Assembly: GCA_022072055.1 (NCBI GenBank) | Contig: JAJVIK010000007.1 | Span: 62,001 to 126,000 of the forward strand | Length of the DNA: 64,000 nucleotides | Origin: a bacterium | GTDB taxonomy: Bacteria > Hinthialibacterota > Hinthialibacteria > OLB16 | Direction: 5' to 3' | Shown here: positions 56,027-64,000 of the stretch, piece by piece | Layout: the number at the start of each line of letters is the position of its first letter | How positions within the stretch are numbered: position 1 is the first letter of the stretch | The notes under the pieces: model-generated | Told to the model about the DNA's origin: nothing | What the model saw: the letters and a program-made list of their open reading frames with translations, nothing else | Database searches by the model: none | Position numbers and translations under genes: made by a program

Positions 56027-56786
56027 GGGGCCCGAGAATCAAGGCATTTACACCGGTTTCGCCCGCGGATACGACCGGGTGATGCGGGATGTGGATTACC
56101 CGAAGTGGGCCCAACACATTCTTTCCCTGATCCGTGATTTCCGGTTTGCCGGAAAGAGACTCCTGAATCTCGCCTGCGGCACCGGCAACATGGAGGTCTA
56201 CTGGGCCGCCAAGGGTTTTCAGGTCACCGGGATAGACCGCTCGGAGGAGATGGTCGAAATGGCGCGCGCGAAACTCCCGCGCGGCTGCCGGGTCCGCTTT
56301 GGGATCGGCGACATGCGGACTTTCGACCTCGGTGAAACCTTCGACTTGGCGCTGTGCCTGTACGACTCGCTGAATTATCTCACCCGTGCAAGGGAAGTGC
56401 AGGACTGCTTTCGGCGGGTTCACTCGCATCTCAAGGCGGGCGGGGGCTTCATCTTCGATGTGGCCACCGAAACCAACATCCTCGAAAACTTCACCCAGTC
56501 CACCTACGCCGAGAATTTCGAGGATTTCGCCTACATCTGGGACAACGAATACAACATGCGGACCAAGATCTGCCGGAGCGATTTTCATTTCTTCTATCGA
56601 GTTGGAAGATCGAGCCGGTTCGAGCGCTTTTCGGAGACTCACTACCAGAAGATCTACGCCACGCGAGATCTGATTCGCTGGCTTGAAGATGCCGGGTTCG
56701 AGTGTCTCGCGGTCTATGATGGGATCTCGCGCGACTATCCGGACACCGCCGCGGAACGCATTCATTTCGTGGCCCGGAGAATCTGA
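56019..56786 (+). CDS. SAM-dependent methyltransferase, class I
   Basis: This 255-residue protein has motif I 'LLNLACGTGNMEVYWAAKG', motif II-like 'VTGIDRSEEMVEMARAKL', and motif IV-like 'DLALCLYDSLNYL'. The acceptor is unknown. The closest general type is the small-molecule methyltransferase with 'YD' before the fold (FARGYDRVM). ATG 56019 overlaps the cupin stop; ATG 55995 is an in-frame alternative. Confidence 0.85.
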   Translation: MSEGPENQGIYTGFARGYDRVMRDVDYPKWAQHILSLIRDFRFAGKRLLNLACGTGNMEVYWAAKGFQVTGIDRSEEMVEMARAKLPRGCRVRFGIGDMRTFDLGETFDLALCLYDSLNYLTRAREVQDCFRRVHSHLKAGGGFIFDVATETNILENFTQSTYAENFEDFAYIWDNEYNMRTKICRSDFHFFYRVGRSSRFERFSETHYQKIYATRDLIRWLEDAGFECLAVYDGISRDYPDTAAERIHFVARRI

Positions 56787-56795
56787 GGGAAGCCG

Positions 56796-58145
56796 ATGGC
56801 GATGGTCCTGCGCTGGTTCGCGCCCGCGGCCCTTTTCGTGTTGCTCTTGGGGCTGCTGCTCTCCGCGCGCGACCAGCGCCGTCAGGCCTGGGTGGAGCTC
56901 GAAAAGACCTTGGAGGCCACCCTGCTGCTCGAAGCCAACGCGCGCGCGATCTGGCTTTCCGAGCGCCTCGACCCCTTCTATCCGGCGTGGCGCGAGGAGC
57001 CGGAGCCGCTCTTGCCGGACCTCTCCGGCGCAGGCTGGTTGCTCCTCGATTCCAGCGGGGAGGTTGCCCTCCACTTTCAGACCCGGCAAGTTCTGTACGC
57101 CGATCCCCCTTCGGCCACTCGCGAGGTGGATTGGAAACCGGACCGTGACTATTTCCTCAGCGCGCTTGCCGGAGAGGAGAGCGTGGCCCCGGCGCGGACC
57201 GGTGGAAGGCGCCTGGTGAAGACGGTTTTCACTCCGGTCTCGGTCAAGAGCGAGTCGATCAGCACACGCTGGGTGCTTGTCGGACAGGTGGGGCCGGGAA
57301 GCGGCGGGGACAGCTATTTCGCGAACCTGCTTAAATCGCAGAGACGGTTCTGGTCCACCGCCCTACCGATCAGCGTGGCGGGCATACTCCTGCTGGTCCT
57401 GTTGCTCCGTCGGCTCGCGGTGACCTACCGGCTGGAACAATCGCTGCGCGAGGCGGAGGAGTCGATGGAGCTCGAATCGCTGACCTCGACCCTCGCGCAT
57501 GAGCTCCGCAACCCCCTGTCCATCATTCAAAGCTGCGCGGAGATTGTGGGGAAACGGGAGAAGCTCACCCCCGATGGGCGCGAACTGATCGAGGATCTAT
57601 TGAGCGAGGTGCGCCGAACGCAGGATGTGCTCTCCCGCCACCTTCACCCGGAGCGCGGCGACTTGGAGGAGGTCGAGAATCTTCCGGATTTCTGTCGCCG
57701 GTTCTGGCAGAAGCGTCAAGCCCTGCTCCAGACTCAATCGATCCGGCTAGCCACGGACATCCCGGATTCTCCGGTTTCGGTCCGCGCGGTCCCCGATCAG
57801 CTGGAAAAGATTCTGGACAACCTGTTGCGAAACTCGATCGAGGCGCTACCGGGCGGGGGGGAGGTTCGTTTTACCCTGGTGGACCGGGGGGCCAGGGCGG
57901 AACTTGTGTTCCAGGACAATGGCCCCGGTCTGCGGATTGCGTCGTTCTTTTCGAGGGAAGGATGGAAATACGGCAGTTCCAAGCCAAGGGGGAAGGGAGT
58001 CGGCCTGCGCTTGGCGCGAAAGTGGGTCTCCAAATGGGGCGGAAGGCTCCGCGCCGGAAACCGGAGACGTGGGATTCTCGGACGAATCGAAGGGGCCGAG
58101 ATTCGGATCGCCTTGGCGCGCACGGGGAAGTTTCAGGCGGATTGA
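56796..58145 (+). CDS. Sensor histidine kinase, orphan
   Basis: This 449-residue protein has an N-terminal membrane helix, a periplasmic sensor region of about 150 residues, and a second helix near residues 190-210. The HisKA box 'LAHELRNPLS' has the phospho-accepting His235. The HATPase domain has N-box 'LLRNSIEA', G1 'DNGPGL' and a G2 'GKGVGLRLA'. No response regulator gene is adjacent. GAGGGAAG lies 5 nt before ATG 56796. Confidence 0.88.
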   Translation: MAMVLRWFAPAALFVLLLGLLLSARDQRRQAWVELEKTLEATLLLEANARAIWLSERLDPFYPAWREEPEPLLPDLSGAGWLLLDSSGEVALHFQTRQVLYADPPSATREVDWKPDRDYFLSALAGEESVAPARTGGRRLVKTVFTPVSVKSESISTRWVLVGQVGPGSGGDSYFANLLKSQRRFWSTALPISVAGILLLVLLLRRLAVTYRLEQSLREAEESMELESLTSTLAHELRNPLSIIQSCAEIVGKREKLTPDGRELIEDLLSEVRRTQDVLSRHLHPERGDLEEVENLPDFCRRFWQKRQALLQTQSIRLATDIPDSPVSVRAVPDQLEKILDNLLRNSIEALPGGGEVRFTLVDRGARAELVFQDNGPGLRIASFFSREGWKYGSSKPRGKGVGLRLARKWVSKWGGRLRAGNRRRGILGRIEGAEIRIALARTGKFQAD

Positions 58146-58341
58146 TCCGGAGCGACCGGCTCTCGCTCTCGCGCGCGCCGGGCATCCGCCCGAGGGGCGA
58201 GGAACCGCGCCCCTTCCAGCGAACAGGGCGGGACCTTGCCGCCCCTCCTTCCAGAGGATATGTCCCTTCGGGTATGGTTCTCCTGTTTCGGCGGCCAAGC
58301 TTTGCCCGCCGATCCATCCCGCCCAGGAGGTCTGTGACCCC

Positions 58342-58572
58342 ATGCCCGACACGCGGCAAAAAGCCCCATTTGTGATGAATATGAAGGCCGGAACCTATGC
58401 TTGGTGTCGTTGCGGACAATCGAACCGACAACCCTACTGCGATGGGTCCCATCGCGGGACCGGCAAGACCCCCATCGTGGTCGAGATCGAAGAGGACCGC
58501 GAGGTGGCTTGGTGTGGGTGTAAGGAGTCCGGGGACGCTCCGTTTTGCGATGGCTCCCACGAGCGTCTCTAG
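58342..58572 (+). CDS. Dual CDGSH iron-sulfur domain protein
   Basis: This 76-residue protein has two CDGSH-type motifs, 'CRCGQSNRQPYCDGSH' and 'CGCKESGDAPFCDGSH', each providing three Cys and one His for a [2Fe-2S] cluster. Proteins of this size are mitoNEET-like tandem domains (MiNT class). Electron transfer or cluster transfer are the likely roles. AGGAGG lies 11 nt upstream of ATG 58342. The 196-nt gap upstream shows no further gene. Confidence 0.9.
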   Translation: MPDTRQKAPFVMNMKAGTYAWCRCGQSNRQPYCDGSHRGTGKTPIVVEIEEDREVAWCGCKESGDAPFCDGSHERL

Positions 58573-58649
58573 TCGTAGGATCATCCGAGTCTTTTCAAAC
58601 CCTTTGATCCCAGCGGGCGGGATTCAAAAGTCCCGCGCCGGAATGCGTT

Positions 58650-59534
58650 ATGTTGCCTAAAGAACTGATCAAGAAAATCCGTCGGATCGAAATCCGGACC
58701 AACCGTCTGGTCAACGATGTCCTCGGAGGCGAATACCATTCGGTCTTCAAGGGGCGCGGGATGGAGTTCGATGAGGTCCGTGAGTACCAGATCGGCGATG
58801 ATGTCCGCGCGATTGACTGGAATGTGACCGCGCGAACCGGTGTCCCGCATGTCAAGCGCTTTGTGGAGGAGCGCGAGCTCACAGTCATCCTCCTGGTGGA
58901 TGCCTCCAGCTCTTCCCAGTTTGGAACCACCACCGCCATGAAGGGGGAAATCGCCGCCGAGATCTGCGCTTTACTGGCGTTTTCCGCGATCAAGAACAAC
59001 GACCGGGTCGGGTTGATTATCTTCACCGACAAGATCGAGCTCTATGTTCCACCGAAAAAGGGGAAGTCCCATGTGCTCCGCCTGATCCGCGACATGCTCT
59101 ATTTCAAGGCCGGCGGAAAGGGCACCGATCTCTCGGGCGCTCTCCAGTTTCTCCAGCGGGTCCAGAAGCGCAAGGCGGTGGTGTTCCTGGTGTCGGACTT
59201 TCTCACCGAGGAAGACACCAAGAAGCCGCTGGCCATCGCCAACCAGCGTCACGATGTCATCACCATCACCCTCACCGATCCGCGCGAGGTGGATCTTCCC
59301 CCCATCGGCATCCTGGAATTCGAGGACGCCGAGACCGGGGCGGAGATCGTGATTGACACCTCGGATCCGGAGGTCCGACGGCTCTTCGCCCGCTACGCCC
59401 AGGTCGAGGCCGAGGCGCGCTCGAAAACCTTTCGGTCGCTGTCCATCGACACCATCGGAGTGGACACCGGCAGGGACTATGTTCTTCCGCTGATCAACTT
59501 CTTCAAGCGCCGCGCCAAGGAGATGTCTCGATGA
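58650..59534 (+). CDS. DUF58 protein, first gene of the Bat operon
   Basis: This 294-residue protein has the DUF58 signature: 'GGEYHSVFKGRGMEFDEVREYQIGDDVRAIDWNVTART' (in its consecutive pieces), 'LVDASSSSQFG' (VWA-like DxSxS), and 'VFLVSDFL'. In Bat operons DUF58 sits next to a MoxR ATPase, which is absent here. It overlaps the following gene by 4 nt. A MoxR gene elsewhere in the genome would be expected. No strong Shine-Dalgarno is visible. Confidence 0.9.
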   Translation: MLPKELIKKIRRIEIRTNRLVNDVLGGEYHSVFKGRGMEFDEVREYQIGDDVRAIDWNVTARTGVPHVKRFVEERELTVILLVDASSSSQFGTTTAMKGEIAAEICALLAFSAIKNNDRVGLIIFTDKIELYVPPKKGKSHVLRLIRDMLYFKAGGKGTDLSGALQFLQRVQKRKAVVFLVSDFLTEEDTKKPLAIANQRHDVITITLTDPREVDLPPIGILEFEDAETGAEIVIDTSDPEVRRLFARYAQVEAEARSKTFRSLSIDTIGVDTGRDYVLPLINFFKRRAKEMSR

Positions 59535-60835
59535 AGCGCCAGGATGTTCTGCTTTGGGTGGTTTTGATTCTCCTGGTTGTCATCTTGGGGAAAGTCATGT
59601 CAGCGGATCGAGGGCCGCGCGAAAGCCAATTGACCCAATCGGACCGACAGCGCGACTACGCCGCCGCGCTCAAGGCCAACCAGCTCTACACACAAGCCGC
59701 GGAGGCCTACGACGCGTATGTCGCGGTCGGCGCGCTGCCCGACTCGGAGAAGGCCAAGATTGATTTCAACACGGGGGAAATGCTGCTCGACCAGGTGGGG
59801 GACATTGAGAGGGCGCTCGCGCACTTCGTGCGCGTGACCGATCTCTACGACGGAGTGGACCCAGCCCTGCTCAAGGAGGCGCGAAAGCACGCCGCCGAGT
59901 GTCTGGAAAAGCTCGGTCGCGCGGGCGCCGCGGAACGTCAACTGGTGGAATCCGCGCGCCTCAAGAGCCCCACCTCCTCGGAGGAGGCGCTCGTGGAGGA
60001 AAAGGACATCCTCGCGAGCATCGGCGCGCGGGTCCGTATCACCCGCACCGATTTTGAGCAGGCCTGGAAGGATCTTCCGGCGCAAGTCCGCGAGCAGCAG
60101 TTTCCAGGCAACGAAGGGCGCGAGAAATTCCTACAGGAGCTGCTCTCGATGCGCTTGTTCGCCGAAGCGGCGCGGCGCAAGGGGCTGGACCGCGACCCCG
60201 ATTTTCGCCGCCGGTTGCGCGACTTCGAGGACAGCTTCCTGATGTCCAAGCTCTTCGAGGAGGAAGTCTCCGCGAAGGTCACGCTCCCCGATTCCGATTT
60301 GAAACTCTATTACGAGGCCCATCGCGAGCACTACAGCGACCCGGAAAGCGTGGAGGTGGCGCACATTCAGACCGCGGACGCCTCCGGGTGTCTCGCGGCC
60401 AAGGCGGCGATCGAGGCCGGCTCCTCCTTCGAGCAGGCCGCCAAGGCTTTCTCTCTCGATGCGCGGACCAGAGAGAACGGCGGACGGCTTGGGAAGATCG
60501 CCAAGGCGCGAGTTCCCGGCGAGCGCGACAAGCCGTTCGATCCGTTCGATGTTCCGGTCCCCGGTTTGGGCAGAGAGCGCTCGCTTGTGGAGGCGGCCTT
60601 CGCCCTGACCGAAATCGGCGCGACCACCGGACCGATCCGGAGCGAGCGCGGCCATCACTTGATCCGGCTCCTCGCGCGCGAAGACATCAAGCAAAAGACT
60701 CTGGAGGAATGCCGCCCGCAGGTGGAGGCCGAGCTCCGCGCCGAGCGCGAGCGCGAGCGAAGAACCGCGCTGGTGGCGGATCTGATGAAGGCGCACGATG
60801 TCAAGGTTTATCTGAAGAGGCTGGCGGAGCCATGA
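59531..60835 (+). CDS. Membrane-anchored parvulin-type peptidyl-prolyl isomerase in the Bat operon
   Basis: This 434-residue protein has an N-terminal signal-anchor (VLLWVVLILLVVILGKVM) and a TPR-like helical region (about 40-150). A SurA-N-like helical region (160-260) follows, then a PpiC/parvulin domain (about 275-390, with 'VEVAHIQTADASGC' and 'GHHLIRLL'). It would act on proteins outside the cytoplasmic membrane. A foldase within a DUF58-BatD-BatA-BatB run is unusual. The ATG overlaps the DUF58 stop by 4 nt, and the stop overlaps the BatD-like ATG. Confidence 0.82.
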   Translation: MKRQDVLLWVVLILLVVILGKVMSADRGPRESQLTQSDRQRDYAAALKANQLYTQAAEAYDAYVAVGALPDSEKAKIDFNTGEMLLDQVGDIERALAHFVRVTDLYDGVDPALLKEARKHAAECLEKLGRAGAAERQLVESARLKSPTSSEEALVEEKDILASIGARVRITRTDFEQAWKDLPAQVREQQFPGNEGREKFLQELLSMRLFAEAARRKGLDRDPDFRRRLRDFEDSFLMSKLFEEEVSAKVTLPDSDLKLYYEAHREHYSDPESVEVAHIQTADASGCLAAKAAIEAGSSFEQAAKAFSLDARTRENGGRLGKIAKARVPGERDKPFDPFDVPVPGLGRERSLVEAAFALTEIGATTGPIRSERGHHLIRLLAREDIKQKTLEECRPQVEAELRAERERERRTALVADLMKAHDVKVYLKRLAEP

Positions 60836-61893
60836 GATTCCCAGGCCTCCTCAAACTTGGTCTGCGTGGACGCTCAGCGGAGTGCAACTCCGCGTGGATG
60901 CTCCTCCTTATGATCCTCCTTCCCCTGCCCCTTGCCGCCGAGGATTTGCCGCCCGCCTCGGTCGAGGCGCAGGTGGATCGGACCGAGATCACCATCGGCG
61001 ATCCGATCCATTACCGACTGGAGATCGAATACGCGAATGGCGTGGAGGTCAAGAAACCCGCGTGGAATGAGGGCCTCGAAAGCTTCCAGATTCTTGATTT
61101 CGAGCGCGGCGAACCGACCAAGACCGGGGAGCGATGGAGGGTGGCGGACGATTACACCCTCTCCACCTTCACGCCGGAGGACTATGTCATCCCCCCGATC
61201 CGAGTTCCGGTTCAACTCCCCTCCGGAGCCACGGAGGTCCTGGAGACCCAACCGATTGAAATCAAGGTCAAGAGCATCCTGCCCGAGGACGAAAGCGCGC
61301 TGGAGCTGAGGGACATCAAGCCCCCCATCTCGGTCTTCTCGGGGATCCTGACCGGACGGGTGATCGGCGCGGCCTTCGCCGCGCTGGCCATCGCGGGTCT
61401 GCTCTATGCCCTTTGGCGGCGAAGACATCGTGGCGAGACTCCGGCTCCGATGGTCCCGCCGCGACCGGAGCACGAGGTCGCGCTCGCGCGCATCGCCGCG
61501 CTGCGCGCCGCCCTCGCGGAGCTGGACCACGCCCCCGATCAGGGGGAATGCAAGGTCTATGGGATCGAGCTCTCCGCGATTCTCCGGGAATACCTGGAAC
61601 GTCGTTTCTCGATCCTTGCCCTGGAGGCCACCACGGATGAAATCCGCGAGCTGCTTCCGACCCTTTTCCTGCCGCCGCCGCCGTTGGCGCGCGATCCCGA
61701 GCGGCGAGGGTGCGAGGCGCGGATCCTCGTCATCCTGGAGGAAACCGACCTCCTCAAGTTCGCCAAGCGGACACTCCCACTGGAGCGTCTCCATCACCTC
61801 CTGGAACTTGCGGAGGCGGTGATCGACGCCACGCGGCGAGAGGAAGCGGTCGGCTCCGAATCGACCGAGGAAAGGGAGCGGGAGGTCGCTTAG
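60832..61893 (+). CDS. BatD-like membrane protein
   Basis: This 353-residue protein has a signal-type N-terminus and an immunoglobulin-like beta-domain ('VDRTEITIGDPIHYRLEIEY', 'DYVIPPIRVPV'). A membrane helix follows (about 185-205), then a cytoplasmic helical region with 'ILREYLERRF'. This is the BatD/DUF4381-like arrangement seen in Bat operons. The encoded N-terminus contains a palindrome at 60877-60893 (7-bp arms), so an internal ATG at 60898 might be the functional start. It is 3 nt from batA. Confidence 0.75.
   Translation: MRFPGLLKLGLRGRSAECNSAWMLLLMILLPLPLAAEDLPPASVEAQVDRTEITIGDPIHYRLEIEYANGVEVKKPAWNEGLESFQILDFERGEPTKTGERWRVADDYTLSTFTPEDYVIPPIRVPVQLPSGATEVLETQPIEIKVKSILPEDESALELRDIKPPISVFSGILTGRVIGAAFAALAIAGLLYALWRRRHRGETPAPMVPPRPEHEVALARIAALRAALAELDHAPDQGECKVYGIELSAILREYLERRFSILALEATTDEIRELLPTLFLPPPPLARDPERRGCEARILVILEETDLLKFAKRTLPLERLHHLLELAEAVIDATRREEAVGSESTEEREREVA
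60877..60893. repeat. Palindrome in the signal-peptide codons of the BatD-like gene
   Basis: GCGGAGT-GCA-ACTCCGC is a perfect 7-bp stem with a 3-nt loop. It lies between two in-frame start codons (60832 and 60898) of the BatD-like gene. Palindromes of this kind also occur at 30793-30810 and in the Type IIG gene. Confidence 0.4.
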
Positions 61894-61896
61894 CCG

Positions 61897-62907
61897 ATGC
61901 GATTCGCCGACCCGTTCTTCCTGCTCTTGCTGCTGCTGCTTCCGCCGCTGGCGTCGTGGAAGGAGTGGCTTCGTCGGCGGAGACGCGGCGCGCTGCGCTT
62001 CTCGGACCTCGCTCGCTTTCGGCGTATCCGACCCTCGGTCTCGCTGCATCTGCGCCACTCGGTCACCGCGCTGCGCTTTCTCGGCCTGGCCCTGCTGATC
62101 ATCGCCGCGGCCCGCCCCCAGACCTCGGAGTCGATTTTCGAGAACGACTACACCGAGGGCGTGGACATCCTGATCGCGCTGGACTGTTCGGGCAGCATGC
62201 AGGCCATGGATCTCGACTTCAAGAAGCGCAGCCGTCTCGATGTCGGAAAGGACCTCACCGCCGATTTCATCAAGAAGCGGACCAACGACCGCATCGGGCT
62301 GGTGGTGTTCGCCGGAGACGCTTACACCCAGTGCCCGATGACCCTCGATTACGGGGTGCTGTTGGAGGTCCTCAAGGGGGTCACCCTCACGATGGGGGGC
62401 ACCATCGAGGATGGAACCGCCATCGGGCTCGCCGCCGCGCGCTGCCTCAAGCGCCTGGAGAACTCGCAAACCAAGAGCAAGGTGGTGGTGCTGCTCACCG
62501 ATGGGATGAACAACGCGGGCGAGATCGACCCGCTTCAGGCCGCCAACATCGCCAAGATTCAAAAGATCAAGTTATACACAATCGGAACGGGCAGCCGCTC
62601 CGGCTCCGCTCCCGTGTATGTCGAACACCCGCTCTTCGGGGGGCGTTGGGAGAACATCGCGGTGGACCTGGATGAGGAGACCCTCTCCAAGATGGCCGAG
62701 ATGACCGGGGGGAAGTATTTTCGCGCCGGCGACCAGCAAGAGCTTAAGAAGATTTTCGACGAGATCGACCGCCTGGAGCGGACCGAATTCGAGGACCTGG
62801 GCGAGCACCGCTACCGGGAGCTGTTCGCGCTCTTCGCGGGGTTGGCGATGCTGAGCTTCCTGTTGGAGCTCGCCCTCGGCCAGACCCTCTACAGGGTGCT
62901 GCCATGA
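61897..62907 (+). CDS. batA: BatA-like VWA membrane protein
   Basis: This 336-residue protein has two N-terminal helices (MRFADPFFLLLLLLLPPL, then 'FLGLALLIIAAARPQ'). Its VWA domain has MIDAS 'DCSGSM' and 'GLVVFAGDAYTQCPMTLD', and a C-terminal helix (FALFAGLAMLSFLLEL). Bat proteins sit at the inner membrane and help with oxidative or other envelope stress in some bacteria. The 4-nt overlap with batB indicates coupling. Confidence 0.92.
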   Translation: MRFADPFFLLLLLLLPPLASWKEWLRRRRRGALRFSDLARFRRIRPSVSLHLRHSVTALRFLGLALLIIAAARPQTSESIFENDYTEGVDILIALDCSGSMQAMDLDFKKRSRLDVGKDLTADFIKKRTNDRIGLVVFAGDAYTQCPMTLDYGVLLEVLKGVTLTMGGTIEDGTAIGLAAARCLKRLENSQTKSKVVVLLTDGMNNAGEIDPLQAANIAKIQKIKLYTIGTGSRSGSAPVYVEHPLFGGRWENIAVDLDEETLSKMAEMTGGKYFRAGDQQELKKIFDEIDRLERTEFEDLGEHRYRELFALFAGLAMLSFLLELALGQTLYRVLP

Positions 62908-63926
62908 GGTGGGGCGCTCCGAACCTGGTGCTGTTGCTCTTGCTGATTCCCGCGCTCGCGCTGTTTCTCCGGGCGCGCTGGAAGGCTCGCCTCGCGGCCC
63001 TTGACCTGTTCGGGAACCCGGTGCTGGTCGCCAAGCTCACCGACAGCATCGACCGCTCCAAGCAGATCGGAAAGCTCACCCTGATCGTCGTCGGCCTCCT
63101 GTTTCTGGTTCTCGCCCTGCTCCGTCCGCAGTTCGGAGTGAAAACCCGCCCGGTTCACCGTCTCGGACAGGACATCGTGATCGCCCTCGACCTCTCCAAG
63201 AGCATGCTCGCGGAGGATTTTATCCCGAATCGGCTGAGCAAGGCCAAACAGGAGATCAAGAGCCTGATGCGCCTCCTGGAGGGGGACCGGGTGGGATTGG
63301 TGGTCTTCGCCGGTGAGGCCCAGGTGCTCTGTCCGCTGACCCTCGATTATGGCGCCGCCGCGCTGTTCCTCGATGAGGTCGACACCGGCTGGCTCCCGAC
63401 ACCCGGAACGGACTTGGCGCACGCCATCGAGGTCGGCTCGCGTTGTTTCGTGGCCGAGGAGCAGAAACACAAGAACCTGATCCTGATCACCGACGGCGAG
63501 GGGCATGAGGGGGACCCGGTCAAGGTGGCCGAGGAGGTCGCCAAGCAGGGGGTCACGATCTATGCCATCGGCATCGGGCGGCCCGAGGGGGTCCCGATCC
63601 CGGATGTGGACGCGCAAGGCCGCAAGACCTACAAGAAGGATGACAGCGGGAATATCGTGACCACCAAACTGGACATCGACACGCTCCAGCAGGTGGCGGC
63701 CAAGACCGGGGGGCGCTGGCATCAGGCCACCGGCGGGCAACTGGAGCTCAACGAGATTTACGAGGAGATCCGCGAGCAGGAGGACAAGGAGCTGGAGTCG
63801 AGCGTGACCACGATCTACGAGGACCGTTTCCAGATACCGCTGCTGATCGGACTGGTGTTGTTCCTGATCGAGCCGTGCCTGTCCGACCGCCGCAAACGCC
63901 GTGAATTCGAGGCTGCCGAAGGATGA
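62904..63926 (+). CDS. batB: BatB-like VWA membrane protein
   Basis: This 340-residue protein parallels BatA: two N-terminal helices, the 'FLVLALLRPQFG' joint, MIDAS 'DLSKSM', 'VGLVVFAGEAQVLCPLTLDY', 'LITDGEGHEGD', and a C-terminal helix. It probably pairs with BatA. The ATG overlaps the BatA stop and the stop overlaps the next ATG. Confidence 0.92.
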   Translation: MRWGAPNLVLLLLLIPALALFLRARWKARLAALDLFGNPVLVAKLTDSIDRSKQIGKLTLIVVGLLFLVLALLRPQFGVKTRPVHRLGQDIVIALDLSKSMLAEDFIPNRLSKAKQEIKSLMRLLEGDRVGLVVFAGEAQVLCPLTLDYGAAALFLDEVDTGWLPTPGTDLAHAIEVGSRCFVAEEQKHKNLILITDGEGHEGDPVKVAEEVAKQGVTIYAIGIGRPEGVPIPDVDAQGRKTYKKDDSGNIVTTKLDIDTLQQVAAKTGGRWHQATGGQLELNEIYEEIREQEDKELESSVTTIYEDRFQIPLLIGLVLFLIEPCLSDRRKRREFEAAEG

Positions 63927-64000
63927 ACCGCGCGCGCCGGATGGTCTTGTTCCTGTGGCTCGTGGGCGCGACCCTGGAGGGTCCCGCGGCCAACCCCTTT
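63923..64000 (+). CDS. Start of the next Bat-operon gene, cut by window edge
   Basis: An ATG at 63923 overlaps the batB stop (ATGA) and opens MNRARRMVLFLWLVGATLEG, a signal-peptide-like start, until the window ends. In Bat operons the next gene is often the TPR protein BatC. This is an expectation from gene order, not seen in the sequence. Confidence 0.55.
   Translation, partial: MNRARRMVLFLWLVGATLEGPAANPF

Noticed and set aside
60874-62562. Open frame of about 562 codons on the minus strand
   Set aside because: It is antisense to the BatD-like and BatA genes.

Overview
This window looks like a piece of chromosome from a GC-rich, diderm (Gram-negative) bacterium of a poorly cultured lineage. 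An LptD/OstA-type outer-membrane protein, a Wza-type export protein and TAT-type sulfatases point to an outer membrane and a periplasm. Asp23/AmaP next to accC, a pseudopilin-like membrane protein, a Bat (BatA/BatB) operon, a single-chain GlyRS and Gfo/Idh/sugar-isomerase clusters are typical of environmental planctomycete-, Sumerlaeota-, Hydrogenedentes- or Omnitrophota-like genomes. I cannot place it to phylum from the sequence alone. No rRNA, tRNA, CRISPR array, insertion sequence or replication origin was found.

Layout. 0-4.9 kb (minus): pseudopilin-like fragment, asparagine synthetase, topoisomerase III. 5.1-9.5 kb (plus): a von Willebrand A membrane protein coupled to an O-antigen-ligase/TPR protein. 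9.5-15.7 kb: DUF3332 protein, orphan HicB-like protein, secreted SAM-hydrolase-like protein, DUF2723 membrane protein, GlyRS, a decayed MOSC remnant, and a stand-alone cNMP-binding protein. 15.7-17.7 kb: metallophosphoesterase, PhzF, small zinc-ribbon protein. 17.9-24.8 kb (minus): a five-gene exopolysaccharide operon (ExeA-like ATPase, membrane TPR protein, Wza-like, Wzc-like kinase with a poly-Tyr tail, Wzy/ligase) with a good sigma70-type promoter. 25.0-28.0 kb (plus): two sulfatases, one Cys-type and one Ser-type. 28.1-32.3 kb (minus): M3 oligopeptidase, sterol-desaturase-like enzyme, an SNase-fold protein lacking catalytic residues, and a hicBA toxin-antitoxin pair. 32.4-35.7 kb (minus): a tightly coupled sugar operon (Gfo/Idh, sugar isomerase, alpha/beta hydrolase, ribulose-phosphate epimerase). 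35.8-43.0 kb: an accessory stretch with an unknown two-gene cassette, a Uma2-type nuclease, DoxX, a retropepsin-like protease paired with a small ORF, a BNR protein coupled to a MoaD/ThiS protein, and a single-chain Type IIG restriction-modification enzyme. 43.1-53.6 kb: lepA (plus), then a minus-strand run ilvD-galT-accC-asp23-amaP-hypothetical-lptD. 53.8-58.6 kb (plus): TAT-type sugar isomerase, hotdog thioesterase, CbiX, cupin, methyltransferase, histidine kinase, dual-CDGSH protein. 58.6-64.0 kb (plus): Bat-type operon (DUF58, parvulin, BatD-like, BatA, BatB, start of the next gene).

Many genes are translationally coupled by 1-4 nt overlaps, so operon assignments are fairly secure. The two envelope-polysaccharide loci, LptD and the AsnB-type amidotransferase suggest heavy investment in surface polymers. 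The sulfatases and sugar oxidoreductase/isomerase genes suggest breakdown of sulfated glycans. The most novel-looking items are the uncharacterised small-gene cassettes (35.8-36.35 kb and 37.55-38.18 kb), palindromic repeats inserted in frame in genes, and several apparent pseudoenzymes.
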